Source: CALCKU01 sp964654665 (GTDB lineage Bacteria > Pseudomonadota > Alphaproteobacteria > Caulobacterales > Maricaulaceae). Taken from it: 41,763 bases of DNA. Of the stretch, positions 16,455 to 25,283 are shown piece after piece; the stretch's first letter is position 1; each line of letters begins with the position of its first letter. The notes under the pieces are model-generated. The model ran no database searches. It was not told the origin of the DNA and was given only the letters and a program-made list of their open reading frames with translations. The stretch covers positions 1 through 41,763 of the forward strand of contig CAZZKV010000025.1 in assembly GCA_964654665.1 (NCBI GenBank), written 5' to 3'. The position numbers and the translations under genes were made by a program.

Positions 16455-17715
16455 TTTTTCTCGCCGCGAGTTAGGGTTTGGCCTCAGCGCCTTAATGTTA
16501 GCAAATACCCTACCCGCCAATGCTACAGCAAAGGCACGGATTATCATTATTGGCGGCGGGTTTGGCGGCGCAACAGCTGCGCAAACACTTCGGCAACTCT
16601 CTCCTAATCTACAAATCACCCTTATAGAACCTAAGCAAAGTTTTTGGGCTTGCCCTATGAGCAACCTTGTATTGGTCGGTAAGCGGCCTATGGCGGCCCA
16701 ACAATATGGGTATCAAGTCTTGCAGAAAAAAAATATCACTGTGTTACATCTTCATGCAAAAAATATTGACCCTATAACGAATACTGTAACACTCGAAACG
16801 GGTGCAAAATTAAAATATGATAAACTTATTTTATCGCCTGGCATTGCTTTGCGCCACAACGCCATAGATGGATATAATCACCCAGAAATAAAACATCAAA
16901 TGCCACATGCGTGGCAAGCCGGTAATCAAACCAGAGTTCTAGGCAAGCAATTGATGGATATGCCGGACGGCGGAACCGTTGTTATTTCCGTTCCTTCAGC
17001 GCCTTACCGGTGTCCACCTGGACCTTATGAGCGTGCCAGCTTGATCGCGCATTATCTTAAACATAACAAACCAAAATCAAAATTGTTGATTCTAGACGCC
17101 AAAGAAAGCTTTTCAAAACAAGCTCTATTTCATCAATTTTGGCAAGAAGATTATAGCACTATAATTGAATGGCGCAGCGCATCTCAGGATGGGCGCGTTA
17201 TACGCGTTGACGGACAACGACGAGAGGTTTTCACTGATTTTGAAACAATTAAAACTAGCGTAGCTAATATTATACCACCGCAAAGCGCTGCGGGCATCGC
17301 AAAACGCGCACAGGTGACGGATAGCTCTGGTTGGTGCCCCATAAATGGCATGACATTTGAGTCAACTCTGCATACTGATATCCATATTATTGGAGATGCT
17401 GCTATTGCAGCGCCAATGCCAAAATCAGCGTTTTCTGCAAGCCTTCAAGCCAAAGTTTGCGCTGTGCAAATTATCCGGTTACTATCAGGCCTTAGGCCAC
17501 AACCGACTACGCTCACTAATACCTGTTATTCTTTTATAGACCCAAAGAGAGCCGTATCCATTACCGGAGTATATAATAATACGAGCGGCATTCTCTCTCA
17601 AATTCAGGGAGCGGGAGGATTGTCTCCTCTAGAGGCTTCAAATTCAACCCGGATCACAGAAGGTCAACATGCCGATGATTGGTATAACCGGGTCACACAG
17701 GATGCTTTTGGATGA
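16444..17715 (+). CDS. fccB: Flavocytochrome c sulfide dehydrogenase, flavoprotein subunit
   Basis: The 423-residue periplasmic flavoprotein would oxidise sulfide (or a persulfide) and reduce FccA. A Tat-like signal (FSRREL, then a hydrophobic run to about 26) is followed by a GGGFGG FAD-binding fold at 37-42. Cys70 in FWACPMSN fits the cysteine that holds FAD covalently in FccB. Cys190 (YRCPPGP) and Cys361 (NTCYSF) match the spacing of the redox disulfide near the flavin. Length is normal for the family. It overlaps fccA by 11 bp and soxX by 4 bp (ATGA). In Sox clusters the same protein is called SoxF. Confidence 0.9.
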   Translation: MMNNFSRRELGFGLSALMLANTLPANATAKARIIIIGGGFGGATAAQTLRQLSPNLQITLIEPKQSFWACPMSNLVLVGKRPMAAQQYGYQVLQKKNITVLHLHAKNIDPITNTVTLETGAKLKYDKLILSPGIALRHNAIDGYNHPEIKHQMPHAWQAGNQTRVLGKQLMDMPDGGTVVISVPSAPYRCPPGPYERASLIAHYLKHNKPKSKLLILDAKESFSKQALFHQFWQEDYSTIIEWRSASQDGRVIRVDGQRREVFTDFETIKTSVANIIPPQSAAGIAKRAQVTDSSGWCPINGMTFESTLHTDIHIIGDAAIAAPMPKSAFSASLQAKVCAVQIIRLLSGLRPQPTTLTNTCYSFIDPKRAVSITGVYNNTSGILSQIQGAGGLSPLEASNSTRITEGQHADDWYNRVTQDAFG

Positions 17716-18131
17716 AATTTACCGCCAGCTTTGCCGTAATATTTCTATCTGGATGTCAAGCTTCAGATACATTGCGCACCCCCCTAACGACTGTTCCGGG
17801 TAATGCTGCAGCGGGGTTACGCGTCTTTACTGATCGTGACAAAGGGCATTGTATTTTGTGTCACCAAATATCGGGCTTGGATGTTGAGTTTCAAGGGACC
17901 TTAGGCCCCGATTTAACCGCAGTTGGAACACGATTATCACCATCTCAATTACGGTTACGGATTGTTGATTATGACCGCCTTCGGCCCGGAACGACTATGC
18001 CGTCTTATTATCGTGTAAAGGGACTTCATCAGGTTAAAGACAGTTTGCAAAATAAGACTGTGTTATCAGGCCAAGACATTGAAGATATTATCGCCTATCT
18101 TTCGGACTTAACCGGAGAGAAAATACCGTGA
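17712..18131 (+). CDS. soxX: SoxX, monoheme cytochrome c of the SoxAX complex
   Basis: The protein has 139 residues. The heme motif is Cys47-x-x-Cys50-His51 (HCILCHQ), with the axial methionine likely Met96 in PGTTMPSYY, a typical SoxX arrangement, and GPDLTAVG between them. The short N-terminal signal ends LSGC, so Cys15 may be lipidated, unusual for a protein normally soluble in the periplasm. SoxAX oxidatively attaches thiosulfate to the SoxY cysteine. Overlaps of 4 bp on both sides (with fccB, ATGA; with soxY, GTGA) show strong coupling. Confidence 0.9.
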   Translation: MKFTASFAVIFLSGCQASDTLRTPLTTVPGNAAAGLRVFTDRDKGHCILCHQISGLDVEFQGTLGPDLTAVGTRLSPSQLRLRIVDYDRLRPGTTMPSYYRVKGLHQVKDSLQNKTVLSGQDIEDIIAYLSDLTGEKIP

Positions 18132-18580
18132 GAGTTATAAATCGCAGAACAGTTTTAACAACGGCCACATCTGCTATGGCCATAACATATATTGCGCAAG
18201 ATGCATTGAGCGCAGCACCGGAAATGCAAAAAGTTATTTTAGATATGTTTGGTAATCGTCCGATTATAGAGGGACGGGTTACACTCAATGTCCCGCCTAT
18301 TTCCGAAAATGGATATTCAGTCTCCATTGAGGTTGAAGCCGATAGCCCGATGACAGATACGGATCATGTTCGACATATTACCATTTTTTCTGATCGTAAT
18401 CCTGTTCCACTGATTGCGCGTTACAATTTTTCGCCAGCATCGGGCCGAGCTCGCGCAGCAAGCCGTATTCGTCTTGCTGGAACACAATCTATATTCGCTA
18501 TTGCTGAAATGAGTGATGGCCGTCTTTTTCAAAAATCGGTTAAAACCATCGTGACTGTCGCAGCCTGTGTGATTTTATAA
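18128..18580 (+). CDS. soxY: SoxY-like sulfur carrier with atypical C-terminus
   Basis: This 150-residue protein starts at a GTG that overlaps the soxX stop (GTGA). The N-terminus has a twin-arginine signal (INRRTVL, then a hydrophobic stretch). The middle is SoxY-like: IIEGRVTLNVPPISENGYSV, then VRHITIFSDRNPVP and ARYNFSPASGRA. The carrier cysteine is kept as Cys147, but the last residues read TVAACVIL instead of the usual GGCGG ending. The glycines that make the sulfur-carrying arm slim and flexible are all replaced, by alanines before and bulky residues after. The bases (GCA GCC TGT GTG ATT TTA TAA) show no obvious frameshift that would restore glycines. SoxZ follows after 1 nt. Confidence 0.87.
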   Translation: MRVINRRTVLTTATSAMAITYIAQDALSAAPEMQKVILDMFGNRPIIEGRVTLNVPPISENGYSVSIEVEADSPMTDTDHVRHITIFSDRNPVPLIARYNFSPASGRARAASRIRLAGTQSIFAIAEMSDGRLFQKSVKTIVTVAACVIL

Positions 18581-18581
18581 T

Positions 18582-18914
18582 ATGGCCCAAAACACACCCA
18601 AAATCCGTATAGCAGCGCCCGCAACAGCCCAAAAGGGTGATACCATAGAGCTTAAAGCTCTCATTCAACATAAAATGGAAAGCGGATATCGTCTTGATGA
18701 ACGCGGGGAGGTTATTCCTCAAAAAATTATAACCTTATTTGAATGCCTCTTGGATGATAGTATTATCTTTAGTGCTAATTTTCATCGCGGCGTTGCCGCT
18801 AACCCTTTCATTAACTTTCATATGGTTGCAACGCATAGTGGTACTTTGCGCTTTCGCTGGATCGAAGAAACAGGTCTTGTGTTTTCTAAAACAGTAGACC
18901 TCACGGTTTCATGA
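18582..18914 (+). CDS. soxZ: SoxZ, partner of the SoxY carrier
   Basis: The 110-residue protein has no signal peptide, as usual for SoxZ, which is exported bound to Tat-targeted SoxY. The family pattern is clear: KIRIAAPATAQKGDTIELKA at the start, IQHKMESGYRLDERGEVIPQ in the middle, FECLLDDSIIFSANFHRGVAANPF, and a C-terminal SGTLRFRWIEETG strand. It forms the SoxYZ heterodimer that presents the carrier cysteine to other Sox enzymes. It starts 1 nt after soxY ends and overlaps soxA by 4 bp (ATGA). Confidence 0.92.
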   Translation: MAQNTPKIRIAAPATAQKGDTIELKALIQHKMESGYRLDERGEVIPQKIITLFECLLDDSIIFSANFHRGVAANPFINFHMVATHSGTLRFRWIEETGLVFSKTVDLTVS

Positions 18915-19675
18915 AACAACCACTTTGGGTCATTGTTATATTTTTCCTGTTAACAGCCTGTAAGCAGGCGAACAAAGAGCCTGTCTCTACGCCTATTCCA
19001 ATACAGTCTGGAACAGTTTTTCTCACTGAAGATACACAAAATTTGCAAGCCGATCCATTTGAAAACCCAGGCTACTTATGGGTCGAGACAGGAAAAAAAC
19101 TCTTTAAAAGTGAAGGATGCATAAAATGTCATACTCACGAAAGCCCTATCAACCAAAGCGCAGCTAATTATCCCAAAATTGATACAAAATCAGGTAAACT
19201 TATCAATCTCGAAGGCCGTATTAATATGTGCCGCTTACGCCACCAACACAAAACTCCTCTAACTTATGAAAGCGATATGCTTTTATCCATGACAGCTTAT
19301 TTAGCAAATTTAGCCAAAGATGTGCCTATTGCTGTCTCAAACAATGGAGCGGCCCAACCTCATTATCAGGCTGGAAAACAATATTATTTTCAACGCCGCG
19401 GGCAATTTAACCTATCATGCGCGCAATGTCATAATGATCATTGGGGGCAACAATTACGCGGTGACATAATAAGCCAAGGTCATGGAAATGGCTTTCCCGC
19501 CTACCGATTCGAATGGGAAACACTGGGGTCTTTACATCGTCGGTTTTCGGATTGTGATCTTGGCGTAAGAGCCCAGCCGCGCGCACTGGGGTCACAAGAC
19601 TATATTGATCTAGAACTGTATCTTGCTGTGCGGAGCCAAGGGCTTCCCGTGGAAACGCCTGCTATTCGCCGTTAA
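18911..19675 (+). CDS. soxA: SoxA, diheme cytochrome c of the SoxAX complex
   Basis: The 254-residue protein has two heme motifs, CIKCH (Cys70, Cys73, His74) and CAQCH (Cys170, Cys173, His174). It retains the conserved SDCDLGVRAQP segment, where Cys215 is the catalytic or heme-ligating cysteine on which thiosulfate is joined to SoxY. Cys107 in INMCRLR is also typical. The N-terminus ends LLTAC, so Cys17 is a probable lipid anchor. It is the last gene of the operon; recQ ends 7 bp downstream on the other strand, so soxB cannot follow at this site. Confidence 0.92.
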   Translation: MKQPLWVIVIFFLLTACKQANKEPVSTPIPIQSGTVFLTEDTQNLQADPFENPGYLWVETGKKLFKSEGCIKCHTHESPINQSAANYPKIDTKSGKLINLEGRINMCRLRHQHKTPLTYESDMLLSMTAYLANLAKDVPIAVSNNGAAQPHYQAGKQYYFQRRGQFNLSCAQCHNDHWGQQLRGDIISQGHGNGFPAYRFEWETLGSLHRRFSDCDLGVRAQPRALGSQDYIDLELYLAVRSQGLPVETPAIRR

Positions 19676-19681
19676 CCCGAT

Positions 19682-21481
19682 TCAATCTTTGGATAAAACC
19701 TCTAAAAAAGCATCCCCATAACGTTCGAGCTTTTTAACCCCTACTCCAGAAACATTCAGCATCTCAGCCTTATTGGTCGGACGGTTATTAATCATATCAA
19801 TCAGAGTAGCATCAGAGAAAACAACAAAGGCAGGTTTTTGAATTTTTACGGCAAATTCTTTTCGTAGGGCTTTGAGCCTTCGCATGATTACCTCATCTTC
19901 TGGTTTTAGGTTGGACGGGAGTTTCTTCACAGCAGAATTCTCTGTTTGAAGTGTAATAGAAATGTCCTTGCAATGAAAGGTTTGCGTGCCCGCCATGACG
20001 CGCTGACCGGCCTCTCCTATGGTCAAAGCGCCATAACGTGCGATATCGACAGCAATCAATTGCGCCGCAATTGCTTGGCGAATAAAGGCTTGAAGATAAG
20101 GCTTCGAGTGTTTTGTTCCAGTCGTTGCACTATTATAAGCTGCCACTTTATCATGATTAAATTGCTTTATTCGTGCCGTGTCTGCACCTCGTAAAATATC
20201 AATAATATGAGCAGCGCCAAAGCGTTGCCCGGTTTGCTCTATAGCGCTAAGTAATATCTTGGCCATGGCTGTTTCATCAATGACAATCGGCGGGTTGTGA
20301 CAGTTATCACAATTGCCGCAGGCCTGCGCGGTTTCGCCAAAATATGCCAAAAGGACTTGACGGCGGCAGATTGAGGCTTCGCAATAACTTAAAAGCGCAT
20401 CGAGACGTTTATGTTCCCGAATTTTATGATCAGCATCAGATCCATCATTTTGAATGAAACGCCGCCGTTTTCCAATATCATCGAGGCCATAAATAAGAAC
20501 CGTAGCTGCGGGTTGGCCATCACGTCCCGCGCGGCCAATTTCCTGATAAAAAGCTTCCATTGAACTGGGTAGATTCATATGAAGAACAAAGCGGATATCC
20601 GGCTTATCAATCCCCATACCAAAAGCGATTGTAGCTACCATAACAATACCCGTTTCGGCCATAAACCGTTCTTGGTTTTGAAACCGAAGTTCGGGACTCA
20701 TTCCCGCATGATAACCGATCGCTTTAACGCCCTGCCCACGTAGAAACGCTGCCGTGTCTTCGACATTTTTCCGCGACAAACAATAAATAATCCCCGATTG
20801 ATCAACCGTGCCACGGATGAAAGCCAGTAATTGCTTTTGCTTATTGTTCTTGGGAATAACAGCTAGAGACAGGTTCGGACGATCAAACCCTTGCACCATA
20901 ATTTCGCCCTTACCCTTAAGTAAGCAATTAGCAATATCACGCCGTGTAGCTTCATCGGCTGTGGCTGTGAAAGCGGCTATGCGGGCTTGCGGGAATAAAT
21001 CTTTCAGTCGTGACAAATCAGCATATTCTGGGCGAAAAGCAGGCCCCCATTTAGAAACGCAATGCGCTTCATCGACGACGAACATAGCTGGCTTCAAAGC
21101 CCGCATGGCTGATAGCATCCGATCTGTCATTAATCGTTCCGGTGACATATAAAGTAGCTTAGCGTCACCATGCGTTACCCTTCGCCATTGATCAATGTTC
21201 TCTTCACGTGATTGACCACTATGCAAGCAAGCAACCTTTACGCCGTTTTCACGCAATCCAGCTACCTGATTATCCATTAAGGCCACAAGCGGCGAAATAA
21301 CAACCGTGGGGCTTTCCATCATAAGTGCGGGCACCTGATAACACAGCGATTTTCCGGCTCCTGTTGGCATTACAGCCAGAATATTTTTCCCCTCTAACAG
21401 CGTATTCACAACATGCGCTTGACCTGGACGAAAAGCAGAAAAGCCAAAGATTGTTTGCAAAATCGAGTCAGCGGCAGACAT
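19682..21481 (-). CDS. recQ: ATP-dependent DNA helicase RecQ
   Basis: The 599-residue 3'-5' helicase acts in recombination and repair. The ATG at 21481 is preferred over an upstream TTG at 21517. Walker A (PTGAGKSLCYQVPA), the DEAH box (VVDEAHCVSKWGPAFRPEY, where many RecQ proteins have QWGHDFRPEY), and the QEIGRAGRDG motif VI define the core. A zinc-binding cysteine set follows (CEASICRRQ, then CGNCDNC), then a winged-helix RQC region and a C-terminal HRDC domain over the last 80 residues. The size matches E. coli RecQ. It is divergent from the ABC exporter with a 52-bp gap. Confidence 0.94.
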   Translation of the reverse strand: MSAADSILQTIFGFSAFRPGQAHVVNTLLEGKNILAVMPTGAGKSLCYQVPALMMESPTVVISPLVALMDNQVAGLRENGVKVACLHSGQSREENIDQWRRVTHGDAKLLYMSPERLMTDRMLSAMRALKPAMFVVDEAHCVSKWGPAFRPEYADLSRLKDLFPQARIAAFTATADEATRRDIANCLLKGKGEIMVQGFDRPNLSLAVIPKNNKQKQLLAFIRGTVDQSGIIYCLSRKNVEDTAAFLRGQGVKAIGYHAGMSPELRFQNQERFMAETGIVMVATIAFGMGIDKPDIRFVLHMNLPSSMEAFYQEIGRAGRDGQPAATVLIYGLDDIGKRRRFIQNDGSDADHKIREHKRLDALLSYCEASICRRQVLLAYFGETAQACGNCDNCHNPPIVIDETAMAKILLSAIEQTGQRFGAAHIIDILRGADTARIKQFNHDKVAAYNSATTGTKHSKPYLQAFIRQAIAAQLIAVDIARYGALTIGEAGQRVMAGTQTFHCKDISITLQTENSAVKKLPSNLKPEDEVIMRRLKALRKEFAVKIQKPAFVVFSDATLIDMINNRPTNKAEMLNVSGVGVKKLERYGDAFLEVLSKD

Positions 21482-21533
21482 AGGATAAGAGATGGCCTTG
21501 CACTGCAGTAAATGCAACGCTAAGAGCGCCTAA

Positions 21534-23426
21534 ATGACAGATAATTTTGATGATAGCCGGTCCGCCGGTGCAGCCCTTGCTAATTCTATCGAGGAGGATA
21601 AGGAAAAGCGGGGTAAAGCCCGTACAATTAAACCTCTTCGGCAGCTTTGGCCATTCGTTGCGAAATACCCCGGCACTTTAATATTATTCTCCATTTTCTT
21701 GACCTTAGCAGCGATTTTGAACCTTGCGATTACTGTTGCTTTTCGGGTTGTTGTGGACTGCGGTTTCGGGGGTGATAACCCCAATATGGAAATAGCCGAG
21801 GTCTGCTCGCGTTATGCCTTGGGCGATATTACGCAGATGGGATCTTATTTCAAATTTGCAATGGTTATCGCAGCCGCTCTAGCTCTCTTTAGTGCTTTAC
21901 GGTTTTACTATATCAGCATATTAGGACAGCGGGTTATAGCCGATATTCGAACCGCAATTTACAGTAAACTTATACAGCTTAGCCCTGAATTTTTTGAACG
22001 AGTTCACACGGGCGAAGTTCTCTCGCGGCTCACAACGGATACGACACTGATTGAAGGCGTAATCGGATCATCCGTTTCTTTTGCCGTTCGATCAATTGCA
22101 GTGTCAATTGGCGCTCTTATTTACATGTTTGTGATTAGCTGGAAACTTACAGCACTTGTTTTAGCTATCGGTCCTCTCATTCTTTTACCAGCTATTCTTA
22201 TTAGCCGCCGAATTCGGACATTATCGCGATCCAGTCAGGATAATTTAGCCAATGCCTCCGGGCGAGCGGGTGAAAGCCTAGGCGCTATTCAAACGGTGCA
22301 GGCCTTTACACGCGAGACTAAAGAGCGCCGTGATTTTTCCGATGCTGTAGAGCGTACATTTACAGCCCATAAGAAACGTATTTTGGTACGCAGTATCATG
22401 ACCCTTATCATATTTGGCTTAGGCATGACAGGAATGGTCGGCGTCATGTGGTTTGGCGCTAATGAAGTAGCTCAAGCGCAAGCAAGCGGCGGTGAAAACG
22501 GACTTAGTAGCGGTCAGATTACACAATTTGTTTTCCTCGCCTTTATGGTGGTTTCCAGCACTGGGTTTTTAACCGGAACATGGACAGAATTTCTACGCGC
22601 ATCCGGAGCGACTGAAAGAGTTATGGAATTACTAGACGAAGTGCCGATTATTCTATCCCCGAAAAACCCAATACCATTATCAAATATTACCGGCACCTTA
22701 TCTTTTGATAGTGTAAACTTCACCTATCCAAGCCGTCCAACAGAACAAGCCCTACGCGATATAAGTTTTGAGGTGAAACCCGGAGAAACAGTCGCTCTTG
22801 TCGGACCATCTGGAGCCGGTAAGACCACAATTTTTCAAATATTACTGCGCTTTTATGATATTGCATCTGGCAGCGTCCATATTGACAGAACATCAATTGC
22901 TGATGTTTCCCCTCAAAACTTACGGGAACAATTCGCTATTGTGCAGCAAAATGCTCCATTATTCTCTGGAACTGCTATGGACAATATTCGATATGGCCGT
23001 GCGGGGGCTAGTGATGCAGATGTTATTGATGCTGCAAAAGCGGCTTTTGCTCATGATTTTATTACGGCATTACCAGACGGTTACGATACTGACCTTGGTG
23101 AAGCGGCCATTACGCTCTCTGGCGGACAGCGCCAAAGAATCGCTATAGCCCGAGCGATTTTGCGGGATGCTCCTATATTATTACTTGATGAAGCCACAAG
23201 TGCGCTGGACGCTGAAAGCGAACGGGCTGTACAGACCGCCTTTGAAAATATTTCAGCGACACGAACAACATTGGTTATCGCACACCGGCTTGCGACCGTA
23301 CGCAAAGCTGACCGCATATTTGTTATGGATGAAGGACAAATTGTTGAAAGCGGAACTCATACACAGCTTGTTAAAGCTGGCGGGTTGTATAGCCGGCTTG
23401 CCACTCTTCAATTTAACAACCGATAG
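21534..23426 (+). CDS. ABC exporter, fused permease and ATPase (MsbA-like)
   Basis: The 630-residue half-transporter has an N-terminal six-helix membrane domain (about 40-340) and a C-terminal nucleotide-binding domain. Walker A is GPSGAGKTT near 423, the signature LSGGQRQRIAIARA near 528, Walker B ILLLDEATSALD near 547, and the H-loop IAHRLATV near 582. It would work as a homodimer exporting a lipid or hydrophobic compound. The substrate cannot be told. It stands alone, with edd convergent 15 bp downstream. Confidence 0.92.
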   Translation: MTDNFDDSRSAGAALANSIEEDKEKRGKARTIKPLRQLWPFVAKYPGTLILFSIFLTLAAILNLAITVAFRVVVDCGFGGDNPNMEIAEVCSRYALGDITQMGSYFKFAMVIAAALALFSALRFYYISILGQRVIADIRTAIYSKLIQLSPEFFERVHTGEVLSRLTTDTTLIEGVIGSSVSFAVRSIAVSIGALIYMFVISWKLTALVLAIGPLILLPAILISRRIRTLSRSSQDNLANASGRAGESLGAIQTVQAFTRETKERRDFSDAVERTFTAHKKRILVRSIMTLIIFGLGMTGMVGVMWFGANEVAQAQASGGENGLSSGQITQFVFLAFMVVSSTGFLTGTWTEFLRASGATERVMELLDEVPIILSPKNPIPLSNITGTLSFDSVNFTYPSRPTEQALRDISFEVKPGETVALVGPSGAGKTTIFQILLRFYDIASGSVHIDRTSIADVSPQNLREQFAIVQQNAPLFSGTAMDNIRYGRAGASDADVIDAAKAAFAHDFITALPDGYDTDLGEAAITLSGGQRQRIAIARAILRDAPILLLDEATSALDAESERAVQTAFENISATRTTLVIAHRLATVRKADRIFVMDEGQIVESGTHTQLVKAGGLYSRLATLQFNNR

Positions 23427-23441
23427 ACCTTAAATTCATTT

Positions 23442-25280
23442 TCAGGTCATCCAATCTGGATCGCCCAAGCCACTCGCGCCTATTTCAGGATTTGTAACAG
23501 TCGCCCGCATAGCTGAAAACATATTCATACCCAGAGTAGATAAATTCTTAGCAGGCGGCATTTTAACGGTTTCGCGCCGTGTGAAATCTTCTGGTGAAAT
23601 AACATCCACAGCATTATTATGGGCATCAAGGCGAATAATATCGCCCGTTTTTATCTTGCCTATAGCCCCGCCATGCAACGCTTCAGGGTACATATGAATA
23701 GCCGATGGGAATTTCCCAGATGCCCCCGACATACGCCCATCCGTGACCATAGCAACCTTAAACCCTTTATCCTGTTGCGCCCCTAAAATAGGGGTCAATT
23801 TATGTAATTCAGGCATACCGTTTGCCGCAGGGCCCTGAAAACGTAATACGACGACAAAATCTTTTTCAAGCTTTCCAGCTTTATGCATGGACACTATATC
23901 GTCTTGATGGTTAACAACGATGGCCGGAGCTTCTACCGTCCAAAACTCGCGCTTTACAGCGGACACCTTCATCACGCTACGGCCGATATTTCCGCTTAAT
24001 AAACGCAGTCCGCCGTCAGGACGAAAAGGGTTTGCAACTGTAGATAAAACATCCAGATCAAGGCTTTTAATAGCGCCATCCCGATATAAAACCGTATCAG
24101 CTTCAGCATGTGTATTTTTAATAGGCTCGCGCGTATATTCTATTAATCCGTTACCTCCAGCAACGGTGGTAACATCGCTATGCAGCATATCAGCAGATAG
24201 TAATTCATGGATAAGATAACTCATGCCCCCTGCGGCATGAAAATGATTAACATCGGCGGGACCATTCGGATAAATTTTACAAATCAAAGGTACAATCGCC
24301 GACACTGCTGCAAAATCATCCCAATTAATTACAATACCAGCGGCTCGAGCAATTGCTATCAAATGAATGGTTAGATTGGTCGATCCACCTGTAGCCATCA
24401 AACCTACCAAACCGTTCACAATAGCTTTTTCATCTATTACATGGGCAACAGGTGTAAAATTCTGCCTCATATCGGTTATTTGTACCGCCCGCCGTGTTGT
24501 TTGCGCTGTAATAGCATCGCGCAAAGGTGTGTTTGGGTGAACAAATGAAGCCCCCGGCAATTGCAATCCCATAATTTCCATTAGCATTTGATTAGAATTA
24601 GCCGTCCCATAAAACGTGCAGGTTCCAGGGGCGTGATAGGATGCCGCCTCTGCCTTTAATAATTCCTCACGGCCAATTTCACCTAAAGCAAATTGCTGAC
24701 GTATACGGGCTTTTTCTGGGTTGCTTATACCAGAAGGCATTGGGCCTGCTGGTGCAAAAATTTGTGGTAAATAGCCATACCGCAATGCAGCGATTAATAA
24801 ACCAGGGACAATCTTATCACAGACCCCTAGATGAATAACCGCGTCAAACATATCATGAGATAAAGCGACAGCTGTACTCATGGCGATCACATCACGAGAG
24901 AATAAAGATAACTCCATACCATCTTGGCCTTGTGTCACACCATCACACATTGCCGGAACACCGCCAGCCACCTGTGCTGTTGCACCATTACGACGAGCAG
25001 CATGTTTGATTAAATCCGGATAACGGTCAAAAGGCTGATGAGCCGAAAGCATATCATTATACGCTGTGACAATACCGATGTTAGGCCATTTAGCACCCAG
25101 TAATTCAGTTTTTTCATGGAGCGGGCAAGCCGCTGTTGCATGCGCCACATTACCTTCGGATAAGCGGCGGCGGCGCGGCCCTACTCGAAAGTTTTCTTCA
25201 ACATCGTTAAGATAGGCTTTGCGCGTTTTAGCTGAACGTTGGATAATACGTTCAGTAATCTCTATAATATTACCATTCAT
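23442..25280 (-). CDS. edd: Phosphogluconate dehydratase (Entner-Doudoroff)
   Basis: The 612-residue iron-sulfur enzyme dehydrates 6-phosphogluconate to KDPG. It belongs to the IlvD/Edd family: GIVTAYNDMLSAHQPFDRYPDL, GGVPAMCDGVTQGQDGMELS, and HLGVCDKIVPGLLIAALRYG carry cluster-binding cysteines, with FYGTANSNQM and a C-terminal VTDGRMSGASGKFPSAIHMYPEA motif. Length is close to E. coli Edd. It starts 3 nt after pgl and is last in lacI-zwf-pgl-edd order. KDPG aldolase and glucokinase, often linked to it, are not in the window. Confidence 0.94.
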   Translation of the reverse strand: MNGNIIEITERIIQRSAKTRKAYLNDVEENFRVGPRRRRLSEGNVAHATAACPLHEKTELLGAKWPNIGIVTAYNDMLSAHQPFDRYPDLIKHAARRNGATAQVAGGVPAMCDGVTQGQDGMELSLFSRDVIAMSTAVALSHDMFDAVIHLGVCDKIVPGLLIAALRYGYLPQIFAPAGPMPSGISNPEKARIRQQFALGEIGREELLKAEAASYHAPGTCTFYGTANSNQMLMEIMGLQLPGASFVHPNTPLRDAITAQTTRRAVQITDMRQNFTPVAHVIDEKAIVNGLVGLMATGGSTNLTIHLIAIARAAGIVINWDDFAAVSAIVPLICKIYPNGPADVNHFHAAGGMSYLIHELLSADMLHSDVTTVAGGNGLIEYTREPIKNTHAEADTVLYRDGAIKSLDLDVLSTVANPFRPDGGLRLLSGNIGRSVMKVSAVKREFWTVEAPAIVVNHQDDIVSMHKAGKLEKDFVVVLRFQGPAANGMPELHKLTPILGAQQDKGFKVAMVTDGRMSGASGKFPSAIHMYPEALHGGAIGKIKTGDIIRLDAHNNAVDVISPEDFTRRETVKMPPAKNLSTLGMNMFSAMRATVTNPEIGASGLGDPDWMT

Positions 25281-25283
25281 AAA

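Noticed and set aside
18569..18580. C-terminal CVIL of SoxY as a prenylation (CaaX) signal
   Set aside because: Prenylation at CaaX boxes is a eukaryotic modification. The Tat signal and SoxZ neighbour point to a periplasmic carrier cysteine instead.
23427..23455. Hairpin GACCT...AGGTC between the ABC exporter and edd as a bidirectional terminator
   Set aside because: The 5-bp stem with a long AT-rich loop and no adjacent T-run on either strand is too weak to call.
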